Origin: Sipunculus nudus
Taxonomy: Eukaryota > Annelida > Sipuncula > Golfingiida > Sipunculidae
Length of the DNA: 64,000 nt
Reading direction: 5' to 3'
Assembly (NCBI GenBank): GCA_026874595.1
Contig: CM049307.1
Coordinates: forward strand, 61,842,370-61,906,369
The translations under genes and the position numbers were made by a program. The notes under the pieces were generated by a model. It ran no database searches and was not told the origin of the DNA. It saw only the letters and a list, made by a program, of their open reading frames with translations. The first letter of the stretch is position 1. The number at the start of each line of letters is the position of its first letter. Shown in pieces: positions 19,796 to 33,930 of the stretch.

Positions 19796-22700
19796 TTAAT
19801 TTTATCTTAACAACCATTCAAGACCCCAGGGCTTCTTATAACAGGACCACATTGGTTGCCTGGGTGACCTCAATCAAAATTCATAAACATCCTCTTCCAA
19901 CAAACCTTCAACAGTTCACACTTTTATAAACAACAGGTTAATGTTCATATGGTAACAATCATAAAATTAATATCTATATACATTACCCTTCACTAGCCAT
20001 GACTATGCAGATGATTATTACTACTATTGCATCAGTTAACCCTTTAACAGTTAACCCTTAACCATCCAGAATGTTCTGACTCACATGCCATGTGACTGTT
20101 CTCGATAAAAGCATGAAATAAACAATAACATCTTGTTTTTTCTAAAACTGGTACACATTAAGATTGAAACATTTTTTTGCAAAGATTCTGCCAAATTTGT
20201 TGATATACTTATTAAAATATACCCCCTTTTTACACTGTATGTAAACATTTCACAACTGTTTGCAGGTCAGGGCTAATATTTCTACCATAACAATGATGCA
20301 GGCTACCTTGTATCTTGGGATACTGTGAGTGATTCAGCTGCAGACAGGAAGCATAAAACAATAGAAAAAAAAAGATAACAATAGGACTCCTCTTACACTA
20401 AGAACAAACCAAATGAACTGCAAGTGCATTTATAAACTTGTTGTGCCACTCTGTGCTGCATTAACATATGCTTAAGTTAAAACTCTCTAACAAGAAAAAG
20501 TAAAGAGTGAAATGAGTCAATAGCACTCAGCTGGGCTGGATTCCTCTTTCACAGCAGCCATTTAAACTCTAAAACTGCATTACAAGATGAAACTTGTATG
20601 GTTCTTTGGTCTAAGTTAAATGCCTCATTCGCCATTTTATCTGTGTGAATATGAGATGTGACCATGTTGACTGTTTTACTAATAGTGCAGAAAATATAAA
20701 TCCAGCTTTGCATCAATTGACGGAAGTGTATACAGACACAGACTGTAACTGCTCCTGCTATTGGAGGAGTCATCTGCGACAATACTACATATGTTATTTA
20801 AAATGAACCCTGGATGACACCAATACAAGTAAAATGGCAACCTTGGTATCCTCAGGCCAAGCAGTGTTCGACGTGTTGTGCTTTCAGGGTTACAATACAT
20901 GTCCTCTTATCATCAAATGTTGTCTACCTTAATACTAGGATTTTATGATTAGGCCAAAAAAAAAAGGTATGGTTCTCAGGCACCGCCTGCCTCAATTTTA
21001 TATTGATACATTAACTTCTGTAATATATTATTGTAAGACATTATATAATTGTATATTTTGTACTATATAATATGATCTTTCACTATATTCTATTTGTACT
21101 CAAATGAAGTAATCAGCAAAAATATTTTAACCTTTTACAAACTTGAAAGTTGATTAAATCTGATAACGCTTTCAGATCCATTAAACCATGTCACTTAAGC
21201 AAGGAAGCTTATTTTGTCAGGTAAAAACAACACTTATAAACCTTGCTTGGTGGAGGAAAAGTAACAACAATTTAGACAGAACTTCACAAGCTAGATCAGT
21301 GTAATTCAATAATAAAGTAGCCTAAAAATAGTTTCTTGTCAATGCAATAGTCTGTTGGCAAACTTTCAGATACTTTAATCTTTGCAAGGGTTCTCATGTT
21401 TCCAGGAGCTGTATATGTTTCAGAAAGGAGCAACTAATATGAACTTATACAGGATGAACAAAACAAGGGTTTACCAAAACAAGAATACTGTTAGCAATAG
21501 GAGCATATCCTGTACTATTAAAGGCAGCTATTCACCTACCTAATCAGTAGAACTTGTGTGATTTCTGTGTATTTATCAATGAGCTGTAGGTCATTCCTGC
21601 TCAGAACTTGTTTATCTACAAGCTGTTTGTAAACATGGTACATGCGCCAATGCTGACAAACAGAAAAACACTAAAGTTTAACCAAAAGGTGGCTGGTTGG
21701 ATAAGTGTGAGAGTAAAAGGTCACTTATTGCAAAAAACACAATTTGCAAAACTGTGGTTTCATCTGCCTTGCCAGGTGATGTCCTTTTTGAATGTGTTTG
21801 GATTATTTTGGCAGGCCTCCTACTTGTTATAAACACATGGGTATTAACAAAACGAACAGCCTGAGTAACATGAGATCCTCGTTTCCAGTCTATCCTGTTA
21901 AATGATTAATGGGATTTTCTTTAATTAACAGACCAGATATTGGAAAAGACCCCTTTAAATATCTACAGGGCCAACCACTTGAACTAAATGGTGAATAAAT
22001 GTAGACAGGACTGGTTCCAAGTACCTAGATAAAATATGTGCCTAACAAATTCTGGAACAGCCTTTGCAGCTTGATTAATGTAAAACAAAACTATCACTGA
22101 CATGTAATCTTTTTTTAGGCTTTGAGGAAAATACTGGCATCTGTAGCTTCCCTAAAACTGTCCTAAATAGTCCTAACGGTAAAACCTGCCTGAAACTTAA
22201 TACAGTAACAGAGCATATTCAGTGAATTACGTACTGTCAGAACAATATGTGAAAATGTATAAAGGAGTGCGCCTGAATGCTGATGTAATTCAAGCAAATA
22301 ATCTGATATTTTTCACACCACCCTACGCATAAATATAATTACCACAGTCTTTTTAATGTCCTGCAAGCTAACAAATGCTCCACTTGGGAGAAAGCAGGTT
22401 TATATTTCGCTTTGTGGCAAACTGTATTGTAGTCAGAAATGATCATTTCAAGTACAGTCCTGTGCATTTGTGGGCTATCCTTATAAATCAGTGAAGGACA
22501 AGACAACACAGCATACACCAATTATTAAGACCATGTGCTTTTAGAGATACAAGATCATACAAGAAAATAACACAGATGAGGGTTTGCTTATAATCTGGGG
22601 GGGGGGGGAATCTTTTCATATTTGCATACAAGTTAAACTGTATAGATATTCAATCACAGGGTTAAATTTTAGCCCCAGAAAATACAACATCCACAATCCT

Positions 22701-25700
22701 GTTGAAAAGATCAACATGCCTTTATAATACCAAAATACTGCAACAGATGTCATGCACACATTTGACACAGATGTACAAAAATTATGTCTTGATCAACTCC
22801 TTTTTTCAAGGTGTGTTTCAACCACAGATTTAATTGAAATTGATCCAAAGTTTTTTGGGTTACCTTGGAAACAAACAGACAGACATAAGAAGGCATTTAT
22901 AGGAATTAACAGCCATCATTGAAAATATTAACCTCTGACCTACTCTACTAGTTGTGGCAATTAGAAAGATAAATATTTAAAGTACATGGTATACTGATGT
23001 GGTTTTACTACTAAGATGGTGTCTGTTACATGCACATTTCTATTTGCACCTTTAATTCAATATAAAATTCCTGTCCACAAAAGAAGTCTTATAGATCTTT
23101 AACAAATCAAATAATCCAATTCAAGACAAGCATTTTATAAGCCACAGCTGCCAAGGAAATGGACCATCACTGACTTTGTAACTCACCACAGTTTACTACA
23201 AGACAAACAGAGACCTTCTGAGGTACTCATCAAACAAAGCCAACTCTGAGGTGCTAAAATTCCAATATTCTCTCAGAAATCATAAAACACAGGCGGGAAT
23301 TAAACCCTTTGATAAAATCTGAATTGTCTGCTAGCTTCAAAGGATCAACAATGACTATGGCTAAAATAGAGATGATTCTGGTTTCATCTTTAATTAAGGT
23401 GTCAAACAGCAGTTGCTCATGATAGCAATGCTGAAATAATCAAGTACTGATTATCATCTTAATCCCTGCATCTACTCTTTAATAATAACTATTATTGATG
23501 AAAACCACTTAATACTGTATGTGACATAAAGGATGCACATTTGGTATTTTTGGCTTGCCAAAGACTGCCATAACCACCTAAATCTGATGCAGATCACTTG
23601 TACCAGAGACAGAGGGCTACAGCAGCATCAGCGCATTTCAAAGAGGTGATAACAATGAAAAGTCCTAACAAACATAAGAGAAGATCAGGCATACCAACAT
23701 ACAGGACAATCTATTCAAAGCATATATCATTTAGCATATATCAGCTTACACAGTTTTGTAGTCAAATTATATCAGTCAATATGAGCAGTTTGAGAAACAC
23801 AAATCTTACAAAGTAATTTCCTGATACAAAATGTATAAACATGGTTTTGGTTCAATAACTAATTTCATTTGTATCATGTATCTGTAAACTTAACAGCCAG
23901 CAAACATTACATCCTGTGTGACTCTTGTGTATACAGATAATGCAAAATACATGCTTACACCAACAGTAAATACTCTTATAATGCAGGCTTTATAACACTT
24001 TCATTTTTGTGCTTGGATATAATCCTGACAGCATCATGGTTGCTATAACTTATGGCACCAGAGTACTTGCAGTGATAACGTACCACAGGTCAAGTTAACG
24101 TGCAAACCACAAGAGGTTAATACTGGTCAATTACAAGTTCAAACCTAGTGTAATCATGTACAAATACATACCAACCATCCCTGTTGAATTTCAACATGTA
24201 ATAAGTTATCTCAAATCATGCAATATTCCATGGTATATATAGCCAACCCCTGAACTGTCTTGTCTCTGGAAGAACAAAAAATATGGCAAGAAGTGAAGAT
24301 TTTCCTCTTAAATTGGTGCAAAACAAAAGAACAAACTAGCATTATCTTAAAGGCATGTAGTATTCACAAACTCCCAAACATAACAAAAGTAATTAATTTA
24401 ATCACTTGTCTTATATGTCACAGAATTCTACAGGTAACATGGCCCCAAAATGTAAAATATTAATGATTCAAATTTTCTGTTTCATTAAGCTCCTTTCATA
24501 TTATTCAAGGTAAAAAATCAAGATGAAAAATAACACACAATGTATTTAAAAACTTTGTGAAGCTTTCATAAAATCATTGAAAGGCCAAGAAAGGTTAATG
24601 GTATAAATATCATGCAATGATACATTATTAGCCTGTAAACTCTTATGATTGAAGCTGCAATCAGGCCTATATTATTTGAGGTCAAAGGTCACATGAGAGG
24701 TTAAAGGTCAACAGGTAGTCTAAACAATAATTTTACCATCGGTTCCCTGTGATATTATCTACATGCCATCAGCACTAGATAAAGCATTCTGTCTTTCCTG
24801 CTTAACTCAATAGCAGCATAACCATTATTAACAGCAACTAATCAAATAGACATCAAAAGCCAGGTTCAAATATACAACCGTTATTTTCTTTTACAAGTTA
24901 TCTTCCTGTAATTAGCACCAGAATTATAATTCATCTCTACAGGTCACAAATTAACATGTAACATTTCTTACATTATGAGTAATACTGCAACATTATATAT
25001 TCCAACCAATCAGTAGTCAGATAACAACTGTGGACGAGGCACACGGAATACAATACGACGCAATTTACAAAGCAACTGTTTGATTTCATCAACAAGTCAT
25101 TGTAGCTTTTGGCTGAATTTGATTGGCATTTAATGTTTAATGGATGCAGTGGGTTAACATATCACTGCATATCTCTTTTCATCTGCAAACTGTCTGTGGA
25201 GCACCTGACACCTTTAAACAACAAATATGCAAATTATAATCTATCTGAGCTTATTTATTCTGTTACACCATCTGATGTCTGTTAAACTACTGCAGATATT
25301 CAAAATGTCACAAAAATACTGGGGTGGAGATAAAATATTTTTACAAAACAATTTTAGATTTTGGGACCCCTTGATGAGTGTAATATGCTGAACCACTATA
25401 CTGTGTTGTAAAATGAGATATTAGACATCCTCAGTACAGAGATAATATTATTTAAAGCTCAGGTGGCATCATTTCACAAGCGACCAACCAAAAAATAAAC
25501 TTAACCAATTAGTTTACAATAAGTGTGCATTTAGGGCACCATGATTTGTACATTTATTTCTATTAACACTGCCATAAATTTTTCCAAAACCTATGTAAAA
25601 GAAAGAAACCAGAGGTTTTTAATTTGTGAATTGAAACACAAATGTCATATACTGTTAGTGTAAATGTTTGGTTGAGGGTTCTATGATAATGCCAAAAATG

Positions 25701-26264
25701 TATAAATACACTAATAAATACCTGATTCAACAACCTGTGTCTGCATCATTTTTTTTTCATGAAACTTTAACAGATAATTAAGAATTAAGGTTTTTCAAAC
25801 ATACCTAACCTTGTATGGCTTTCCCATAGTAAATTTTTACAAAAAAAAGAGAAAACATGTCTACATTTTCAGGAAACGTTTATCACCTGCAAACTCAGTC
25901 ATTCATCCGAATGAAGTAAAATAGAAGGAGTCCATTTTAATGCAAGGGTTCAAGCAGTGTGGTTTGTTATCAAAAGAAGAAAACAGCCTAAATAATTTGA
26001 CTGGTCCTGTTTAAGAAACAAGCCGCAATATCCTGTAAACTGGTAAACTGGTGCTCTAATCTTGCCAACACTAACATAAGAGATATCAATGTTTAAATGG
26101 ACCACAGAATTATACACACAGCAAGATTTGCAATGCACTTTGTCAAGTTAATACCACAGTCATTCACATGATTTTTGTGACATCACTGATGTGTGACAAA
26201 GGCAGGCCAGACAGAGTGGATAACATTCTTGTGAATTGGAACTGAATCATGTATGTTTTACATT
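19796..26264. other. Long non-coding stretch
   Basis: No exon with both a supported splice signal and coding character. A single MITE-like end at about 20951-20990 (TTAGGCCAAAAAAAAAAGG, GGTATGG-TTCTCAGGCACC) matches the 13.3 kb Harbinger-like TIR, but no partner end was seen. A 12-G tract lies at 22597-22608. A perfect nuclear-receptor DR1 is annotated at 24679. Everything else appears unique or too diverged to classify by eye. Confidence 0.4.
24679..24691 (+). promoter_or_regulatory. Perfect DR1 motif, candidate nuclear receptor site
   Basis: AGGTCAAAGGTCA, two direct half-sites with a one-base spacer, the optimal HNF4, COUP-TF and RXR-type element. A further AAAGGTCA follows at 24704. Isolated in non-coding DNA, so function is unproven. 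Confidence 0.3.
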
Positions 26265-26550
26265 CAAGCCTCATCAAGGAGGTTATGTTGTCACCTATGT
26301 GTGTTGGTTTGTTTAGTCTGTTAGCAGTCAGTTATTCAGAAACTACTGGGAGGATTTCAACTTTGCAGTTGGGGGCAGGGGACAATGGCAAAGGAAGCTA
26401 AATTTTTGGTGCTAGTCTGAATAAAATACAAATCTGCAGAAGGGAGGTATCTTGGCCAGGCAGTTAAATTTTTGGTAAGGATCCAGATGACAGGTGCTGG
26501 ATTAAGTGGGATCAGTTTACCTTGGCAGAGGTATGCACTCTACTGAGCAC
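26265..26550 (+). repeat. Dispersed repeat family B relative
   Basis: Begins CCTCATCAAGGAGGTTATG and ends near CCTTGGCAGAGGTATGCACT. The start and end resemble the 19.4 kb and 39.6 kb copies, while the middle differs (TCAGTTATTCAGAAACTACT, GGATCCAGATGACAGGTGCT). A left-end fragment occurs at 1575-1645 and another small piece near 45045-45080. Confidence 0.6.
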
Positions 26551-26608
26551 CATTTTAGTTATTTCATTCATATTTCATGACTTATTGGACAATCAGCTAC
26601 TATAACTT

Positions 26609-26825
26609 GTGTTTGGGCGTGGTCCAAAAGTAAGCGTTATTCCACTCTAAACTCTACCGATACACATCCCCTTGCCAGCAAACTCTCCCTGAAGATAGAT
26701 TCTCACCTGGACACTGTCCTCAGAGTACTTTTGTGTCCCATCTCCATGACTTTATCAAACCCTGACATGTATATTTTTCCCAGTTAATTGGCACCGTTTG
26801 TGGTGGCAGCCATTTTGCATATACA
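26609..26825 (-). repeat. Dispersed repeat family A, copy 2
   Basis: Reverse-orientation relative of 6128-6331 and 47945-48170. Plus-strand blocks: TTTGGGCGTGGTCCAAAAG, AGATTCTCACCTGGACACTG, TCCTCAGAGT, and GGCAGCCATTTTGCATA at the end. Confidence 0.6.
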
Positions 26826-29740
26826 TTATAACCCGGAAGTCACAGGTTGCATGTTGGAATTATGAGTATACCACTAGTGTATATATTAATTAAAAATTAC
26901 TGAGAAATAATCGCTAGAAATCATGGAGACACAAGCTGTGGAATGCCATACAGATCTTAGAACTACAACTGCAAGGTTTGTTTTACAGCATACATTACTA
27001 ATAACAGTATGCCTATCTAGTAGATACTTCCAGTTTAACTTTTGTAAATTTTGTGTATTTGATATGACTTATCTGTGCATTTTGATTTTCATAAGATTTG
27101 CTTCTTTTAAGCTAGGTTAAGTTATGCCCATTTGATGTATGAAGAACTACTTAAACAGTGTATCAACAGTAAACTAGTGCAGAAAAGTATATATATTCTT
27201 TTTTTTCTATGAAGATAAAATTGTTTACATCTCTGTTGCTAGTATTACAGCATCTCTGGTGCTCTAAATATCTGACTTTCACTAACAAGGCTGTGATCTA
27301 CAGTTAAATGTCATGGAAAATCATGTGCCAATATACATACATTTCCAACTGAATACATCAAAACAAGCATACATTGGTTTTTCTTACAAAAATACAAAAA
27401 GCTCTAAAATTGTCAGTGTGAATTAGGGTTTTAAATAACATAGAATATATTTGCCAGTCTTGGAATTGTACAGAAAATGTAAAAACACCATCTGCTGAAA
27501 GCCCCTGTATACTGGTGGACAGAGCTTTCACTCAAGTTCACTATACACAAACTATGGGACAAGTTGTGTGTGTGTGTGTGTGTTTTTTGTTTGTTTTTTT
27601 TTTTTGGGGGGGGGGGGGGAAGGGGGGGGGGGAATGTGTACTATCAGGACTGAGGGGATTTTTAAACTTGCCCAGTAAGACCTCAATCATAACCTCTCTG
27701 AGGCAAGATGAAAACATGCCATGCATCTGCCCACATAATTCAACCTCACCTAGATGATTTTAAATCCTTTTATAGTCTGATCCCATTGGAGTGCACTTAA
27801 ATTTTTTTGAGGTCTGGAAAAAGATTTAATGAGAGGTAATTGGACATAGACAAGTGAGAACCCTGACTCTGAATTTTAACTTCAATATATTTTACATGTA
27901 TCATACCTTCTTTTGCATTTTGAAAGCAGTATTGTTAAACTGTCATGAGATAAATGATAATGTATTATATGTAAGCATAGTGTAAAAATTTACTGTAAAA
28001 TGAGAGCACCAAGTGACAAGGACGTTCTGTTTTGTCTGCATTAACAATAATTCATAACATGAGCGTATGTACAGATGAACATGCAAAATGTGCAGGGCCT
28101 TCAAACTAGGAATTGTATGAAACTTAAACATAAACTGTGTTTCCAAAATAACCAAAGGGTTCAAAATATACTGGATGTATAGAATTATAAACTGATGAAA
28201 TGTTCTGAATAAGCATCCACTGCTGTTACAGTGTATGAGAAAGGGTAATGTACATACGTATGTACCTATTGCAACATAACTTATATAATATATAAGAACA
28301 GTAAAACCTCACCCAAAGACCTCTTTGGTTTAACGACCACCTCAAAATAACAACCACTTTTCAGTCCTAATTCTTTTTTGGCTCTTTATATCAGACCTCG
28401 CTCAGATGACTAACTTGAAGATGCTACCACTTTACTGAGGTTCCACTGGTGGTCATAATCAAGGTTTCAGCTTAGAATTTGCTTAGAAAGACTTCCCCCC
28501 CCCCCCCCCCTGCCATTTCCCTCCAGAAAGTCACCTCTATAAGGCACAAACAAGGGTATGAAAACTGTCAGTGACATCTTGTCCAAGGGTATAAGTGCTC
28601 ATAAGTGACTCAGCTTAATGTTCTACCAAGCCCAAGATGCTGGAACCAGTTGAAAGTTAATGGCTGATTTGTGAATATATATTATGATATACGTATGATC
28701 TGATAACATTTAATCCACAAACTTACTAAACTGGTGGAGAGATATCTCCCTCCTCCATACCTGAACTGCACCATATTACACAGATATTCCTGAGACTGTG
28801 TGCCAGGGCTGTCACAATACACCCATATATTGATACAGCTGGATATGAAGTCAAACTTGTAATCATCAAATGCTCCTGTAATGACATACTGATGATATCA
28901 GACTACCAAGACTTCCAACATTTAACTCCTGTCTCTCAGCTCCATATTAGGGCCATATAAGGTGAAGTCTCTACCCATCAAACTAGTTTAGCAGACTGAA
29001 TAGTGAAATTAATTCCATTTATCAAATAGAGAAAATTTTATGAGAAAAGGGTTTGGTTGTATTTTAATATTACAATATAGCCTTGTGTGTATATTATTGT
29101 GCATTGTATCATTGTGTATTGTACCATGAATTAACACAAAACCTGATATATATGATATCATGATAAAATGTACTGTTACAGCCCATGTGTGCATGTGTGT
29201 GTGTATGTGTGGACTATACAATGATTAGAGGATACACAGTTACATCCCTTGGACCAATGTCTGCTCATGCAAACCTCCATATAATAGTCTGTAAAATAAT
29301 GTGTTTTTTTTTTCAAATATCTCCCTTCATTCCTGTTAAAGACATATTTATTAATATTTACCACACTTGCTCATTTTTATTACTGTCACACTGCTTATAT
29401 AAGGGAAATCTGGATGAAGGTATCGCCATGGCAACCATTACAGGTCAGGTACTAGAGGTCAAGTGAAAGCAGCTTTAGACTGGTCCCCAAGACCAAGCTG
29501 GTCAAATATATATCCCTGGTTCAGACATGAATATTGATGGGCACAACACATGAATATTCATGACATACTTAAACAAACACACACATGAATATTCATGATT
29601 AACAGAAACAATTGGGCAATATAAACATGATAATACAATAACTAGCTGTATAGCATATATATTAAAACAGCATATCTATATACAAAAACAATAAGATATA
29701 CATACATATTCATATGTATTTTTTTGTATATATATGTATA
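26826..29740. other. Non-coding stretch with simple-sequence tracts
   Basis: No supported exon. A tract at 27565-27632 combines (GT)n, T-rich, G14 and G11 runs. A C16 tract lies at 28495-28510. The minus strand near 29342-29350 provides AATAAA, possibly used by the G-alpha 12/13 transcript that ends coding at 30006. The short ATG frame at 26923, followed by AAGGTTTGT, could imitate a first exon but has no other support. Confidence 0.4.
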
Positions 29741-29935
29741 TACTGTGGAATCAGAAATATTTGTGTTATCTTATTTTCACTGTTCATTTGTGGTGAGCAC
29801 AAAAATTATGAAATTAAGACACACAAATGCTTCAAGTTGTAGTTATTTCAAAACCACATAACTAACAGGACCTTCAAATCAAAAACGTAAAAACAATGAA
29901 AATTTTACAAACATGAAACATCTGTAGCCACAGTA
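29741..29935. mobile_element. 195-bp MITE with TACTGTGG ends and TA duplication
   Basis: Starts TACTGTGGAATCAG and ends TAGCCACAGTA. The CTGTGG/CCACAG termini are inverted and bounded by TA, as in Tc1/mariner-type insertions. It contains repeated ATTTGTG and CACAAAT words. It lies just downstream of the G-alpha 12/13 stop codon, possibly in the 3' UTR. Confidence 0.6.
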
Positions 29936-30005
29936 CATACACGTGTGTGATACCTGATTTAAAAGACACTAGTCATAACATAAGCCTGACACAGGCTTTG
30001 AGGTT

Positions 30006-30575
30006 TCATTGCAACATTAGGGAGTTTAGGTTGTCCTGTAGAATTATGTCCTTAACGGCCTCAAAAACAAACTTGATGTTCTCGGTATCAACCGCTGTGG
30101 TAAAATGGTGGAAGAGGGGTTTTCTTCGTTCCCTCCTGCGAGAGTCAAACAGGTTCAGTTGGAAGTTTTGCACAGATTCTAAATTACGTGGGTCCCCAAG
30201 GAATTGTGGGAAATAGTCTTTGATGCTGACTTGACGTATTTTGTCACGTAGCAAGTCTGTTTTGTTAAGAAACAAGATGATTGAAACATTAGAAAAAGCC
30301 TTATTGTTCACAATGGTTTCAAAAATGTTGCACGACTCCACGAGGCGGTTGGTTTTCCTATCTTCCATTAGTACCTGGTCAAATTCACTGGACGACGACA
30401 TGAACAAGATGGAGGTTACTCCTTCAAAACACTGGAACCATTTTTGTCGCTGTGACCTCTGACCTCCGACATCGACGAATAAGAAAGGCACACCTTTTAT
30501 GTCGTACTCGTGTTCTATGATACCCTTAGTTGCTTTCCTTGCAAAGAGTATATCCTGTCTGATAGGAATGTAGTT
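30006..30575 (-). CDS. Gna12/13: G-protein alpha subunit, G12/13 class, last coding exon
   Basis: Encodes the 189 C-terminal residues of a heterotrimeric G-alpha subunit of the G12/13 class, the membrane-associated GTPase that relays GPCR signals to Rho exchange factors. Motifs in order: switch I region ARKATKGI, switch [18 protein letters not shown] with the catalytic Gln, [22 protein letters not shown], the guanine-specificity motif NKTD, and TTAVDTENI in place of the TCAT motif, as usual in G12/13. The C-terminus DNLNSLMLQ lacks the Gi-type cysteine. Wording such as ARKATKGI and [11 protein letters not shown] is closer to vertebrate GNA12 than GNA13, but invertebrates usually have one co-orthologue. 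The acceptor (GTTATTTCAG on the minus strand) lies at 30576-30577 and gives a phase-0 join to the 34.0 kb exon across a 3446-nt intron. No frameshift or lost catalytic residue is seen. Confidence 0.96.
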   Translation of the reverse strand, partial: NYIPIRQDILFARKATKGIIEHEYDIKGVPFLFVDVGGQRSQRQKWFQCFEGVTSILFMSSSSEFDQVLMEDRKTNRLVESCNIFETIVNNKAFSNVSIILFLNKTDLLRDKIRQVSIKDYFPQFLGDPRNLESVQNFQLNLFDSRRRERRKPLFHHFTTAVDTENIKFVFEAVKDIILQDNLNSLMLQ

Positions 30576-30664
30576 CTGAAATAACAAAAACACCAAATGA
30601 CAAGTCACTGATCAGTGGGATAGCTGGACAACAAAACTTGTTGACAGTTCACCTGTACTCTATA

Positions 30665-31082
30665 TACTGTGGTTGGCTTCATATTCAAGGGATTAAAATT
30701 ACCCAATTTTCTCAATCTCATTGTTTTGCGAGGGTTCCATTTTTGCAATCTCAAAATACATAAACATGGTACAACTTTTCTTTATGTTAACCAATTATAT
30801 CATATAATGTGTGCCCCAAATCTTAACCATTGCATGGAGATACAATGGAACATCACCCAGGTATAAATTAATTTCAGATAATCTAAAAGCTCTTATATTA
30901 TTTATCACAGCAATCTTTGAACATGCAAAATCTGTTATTATTCATAATATCAACCATTTACCTTTCAGGTTGCCCTATAAGATGGGACCTCTTGTGCATG
31001 AAGGATTTATTTTTGCGGTAATTCCCCTTTTTGGAAATCTTGCATATTTGAAACCCTCAATAAAAAAGTGGAAACCACAGTA
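30665..31082. mobile_element. 418-bp MITE, TACTGTGGTT ends
   Basis: Terminal inverted repeats TACTGTGGTT (30665-30674) and AACCACAGTA (31073-31082) are exact; taking TA as the target duplication leaves CTGTGGTT/AACCACAG termini. Subterminal sequence is partly inverted too (CAAGGGATT against TTGAGGGTTTCAAA). Related ends occur near 9380 and 45920. Non-coding. Confidence 0.7.
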
Positions 31083-32449
31083 TGTGAATCAAACTTGTTA
31101 GTATTTATGTTAAGCAAGAACCATGGCAGTCCATGTATTTATTTTTGAGAAACTGGAGCTTTTGTATCAAATTTTAAATCATTCTTGGGTGCCCAAACAA
31201 GTCCTGTAACTTCCAAGGTCATTTTTCAAGGAGCTCATAGAATGTCAAGAAAGAAGTTTCTAGGTCCAATGGTTCAGATTTGTGTCCTGTTTCAAAAATG
31301 TTCGGCTAGATGGACGGGAAGGGCCGACAGACTTGGGACAAACGTGATCATTATTGCTTAGGGGCCCTAAAGTAAGCAGAGCTAATTAAGATGCGCATGA
31401 TTATAATACAGCTTTTCTTGGAAAATACCTTTCAACTACTGAATGATCCTATTAAAGCTTGATCAGAGAAAACAAAATGGGTGACACCATAAGTCTCCTT
31501 GGCTATTCTGAAGATGTAGACAAAATACACAGTTGTGACCTCAATCCAAAAGAGTTTAAACTTAAATTACACTGAGAGTGTATGCAACTCTGGTATACAC
31601 AATGAAACAAATTCAAGTTTAAAACATGACATATTTTAGCTATAATTAAATTCTATTAACAAACACCTGAGGGCAGCAGTAGTCAAGGCTATGCCCTGGG
31701 AGGTTGTCTGGTTCAGATTCTTATAGGTCACCTCTGAGTGTCACTCAGTAGGACTTAAAGTGCTTCTAAATGTAGGTTAGAAAGATACTAGTCTATTTCA
31801 GTCAGGTTAATAGTGACATATCAGGAAGTCTATTGCTTTGATTAGGTACACAGGGGTTAGCTCCATTTGACAGGAACCTGAAGCGGTAAAGCTAGCCACA
31901 TACATTCTTTAATAAATTTAGTGGCTGCTGCATTTACACGTCATGTATAACTCCATTTATCTTCATCTAACAAGCTGCAACTCAAACATGAAAACATCTT
32001 CATTCCATGCATACTTTAGCAGCATGAAGTCTGAACTACATAAATGGGGTTGAAATTCATGTCAATACCATCAAGGATATCTCTGAACACTGAAGGGACG
32101 CTTCACTTCACTGAATGCTTAGCTAGGGGCGCAACTGGTGCTTGCAAATTTGGCCAAACACAAAAACTTAACTTTGTGAATAAAATGGACAAAAAATAAT
32201 CAAAAAATTTTAAGGAACTAAATCTCAGATTCAGCTTGTGGAGGTCTACAAGCCTATCCCTTGACTTAAAAGCACAGTCCATGTGTCTGGATGAAAACCC
32301 CCTTGATTAGGATCAACATACATACATGTTCTTTTCTGTGTCATGTTTACAGGTTAATTCTGAATTTTTGTAACCCTGTCCCCATCAGTTAAATATACAA
32401 ATGATTGTTAAATATTAAAATTTGGACTAACAAATATATGCAGAGTAAA

Positions 32450-33190
32450 ACTAGAATATCAGCAGAAGCTGACAAAAGCCCTCAGCCAAAAGAACAGTGT
32501 TCAAAGGTGGTAATAGTAACCAAGTACTAAATATCTGTTCTGACATGGATGTATATCTGTACATGTCTCAGTTATAAATTTAAAATGGAGAGGTATGTAC
32601 CATGATTCATAACAATCCACCAAATGCTTCCTGAAAAATAAGCTTCTAAGTTTTATTCTATTATAAGCTCTGTGACCTTGAAAAATTGGTCAAGGTCACC
32701 CATCTTCAAACTTGACCGAGATTTTGTCGATATACATCTTCACCAAAGAAATAAAATTCCTATTGTGAATCCTTTTAGAGATACCCCGCGCACAAGGCCA
32801 AAGTTGAAAAATCCAAGAAAAATTCATTAAAAATCAGAAATTGTAGGTGGCGCCACCAAACTTGTGTAGCAGGTACAGACTATAAGTCCAAATAATCATA
32901 GTAAGTTTTGTGAAAATCCACCAAATGGTTCCTGAGTAATAAGCATCTAAGTGTTTTTCTATAATCAGCTCTAAAATGTAGAAAAATAGGTCAAGGTCAC
33001 CCATCTTCGAACTTGACCGAGATTTTGTCGATATACATCTTTACCGAGGAAATAAAATTCTGACAGTGAAACCTTTTCCAGATATCCCACTCACAAGGTA
33101 AAAGTTAAAGGACGCCGGACGGACGGACGGATGGACGGACAGCTTGGGTGACGACAATAGCCCATCAGCCTAAGGGCTGAGGGCTAAAAA
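32450..33190 (+). mobile_element. Composite TIR element, short copy (2 internal units)
   Basis: Starts ACTAGAATATCAGCAGAAGC. It has AGCCCTCAGCC at 32477-32487 and its exact inverse GGCTGAGGGCT at 33175-33185. Two internal units of about 301 bp each carry GGTCAAGGTCACCCATCTTC (32698 and 32999). A GGTGGCGCCACC palindrome lies at 32846-32857 and a (GGAC)n-type run near 33113-33141. Its two units correspond to the first and last of four units in the copy at 59308-60650. No coding capacity, so non-autonomous. Confidence 0.85.
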
Positions 33191-33309
33191 CTGCAGTAGA
33201 TAGATCAGTGCTGTTCAGAGCATCCATCCATAAAATTTCTGATGGGTGGAGATGGAATGGGAAGCTCAACCCTCAAACAACCCCAGATCTTAACTAAAAC
33301 TTTTATTCT

Positions 33310-33930
33310 TTGTGGTCATGTTGTCTGATAACAAGTTGTTTTTCTTTTCCTTTTTTTCCTCATGGTTCTTATGTCCTGTGAAATTCTGGCCATGGCTGAT
33401 ATGTACTGCAAGCTTTTTCAATGAAAAGATGGCTATGTGGGTTTTTTTTCTGGGATATATTCTGTGGAAGATTGTTAAGGAGTCTTGTGTTCTGTGGACA
33501 TATCCTATGGCACTTTGTCTTTGGATGTTATGTCCTGGGACATTTTGTCTATGGATGTTATGTCCTTGGACATTTTGTCTATGGATGTTATGTCCTGGGA
33601 CATTTTGTCTATGGATGTTATGTCCTGGGACATTTTGTCTACATAGATGTATGTTATTTTCTGTGGCATTTTGTCTGTGTATGTTATTTTGTAATTATTT
33701 CTTTTGTCTGGTGACAGTATTTTGATGAATCTTGTCCTATGGCATTCTGTCTACAGATGTTATGTTCTGTGGCTTTTTTTATGTTATATTCTTGGCCATT
33801 TTGTCCATGACTGTATATTTAATGGCATTTTGTAGATGTGTTCTGTGTCATTTGAATAATGGATTTTATTCTATGTCATTTGGGCTATGGATGTTATTTC
33901 CTGTGTTTTTTTTTAGTGTGGACTTGTGTC
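33310..33930. repeat. 30-bp minisatellite in the G-alpha 12/13 intron
   Basis: The best units (33500-33640) read CTATGGATGTTATGTCCTGG then GACATTTTGT. Flanking units are increasingly diverged on both sides. The array ends about 90 bp from the 5' splice site of the 34.0 kb exon. The repetitive 137-codon frame across it is an artefact of the period being a multiple of three. Confidence 0.85.

Noticed and set aside
26923-26976. Possible first exon METQAVECHTDLRTTTA with donor-like AAG-GTTTGT
   Set aside because: Short, no promoter and no partner exon. It lies just beyond a dispersed repeat, so evidence is insufficient.
29947-30462. Plus-strand frames opposite the G-alpha exon
   Set aside because: Antisense shadows of the G-alpha 12/13 coding sequence.
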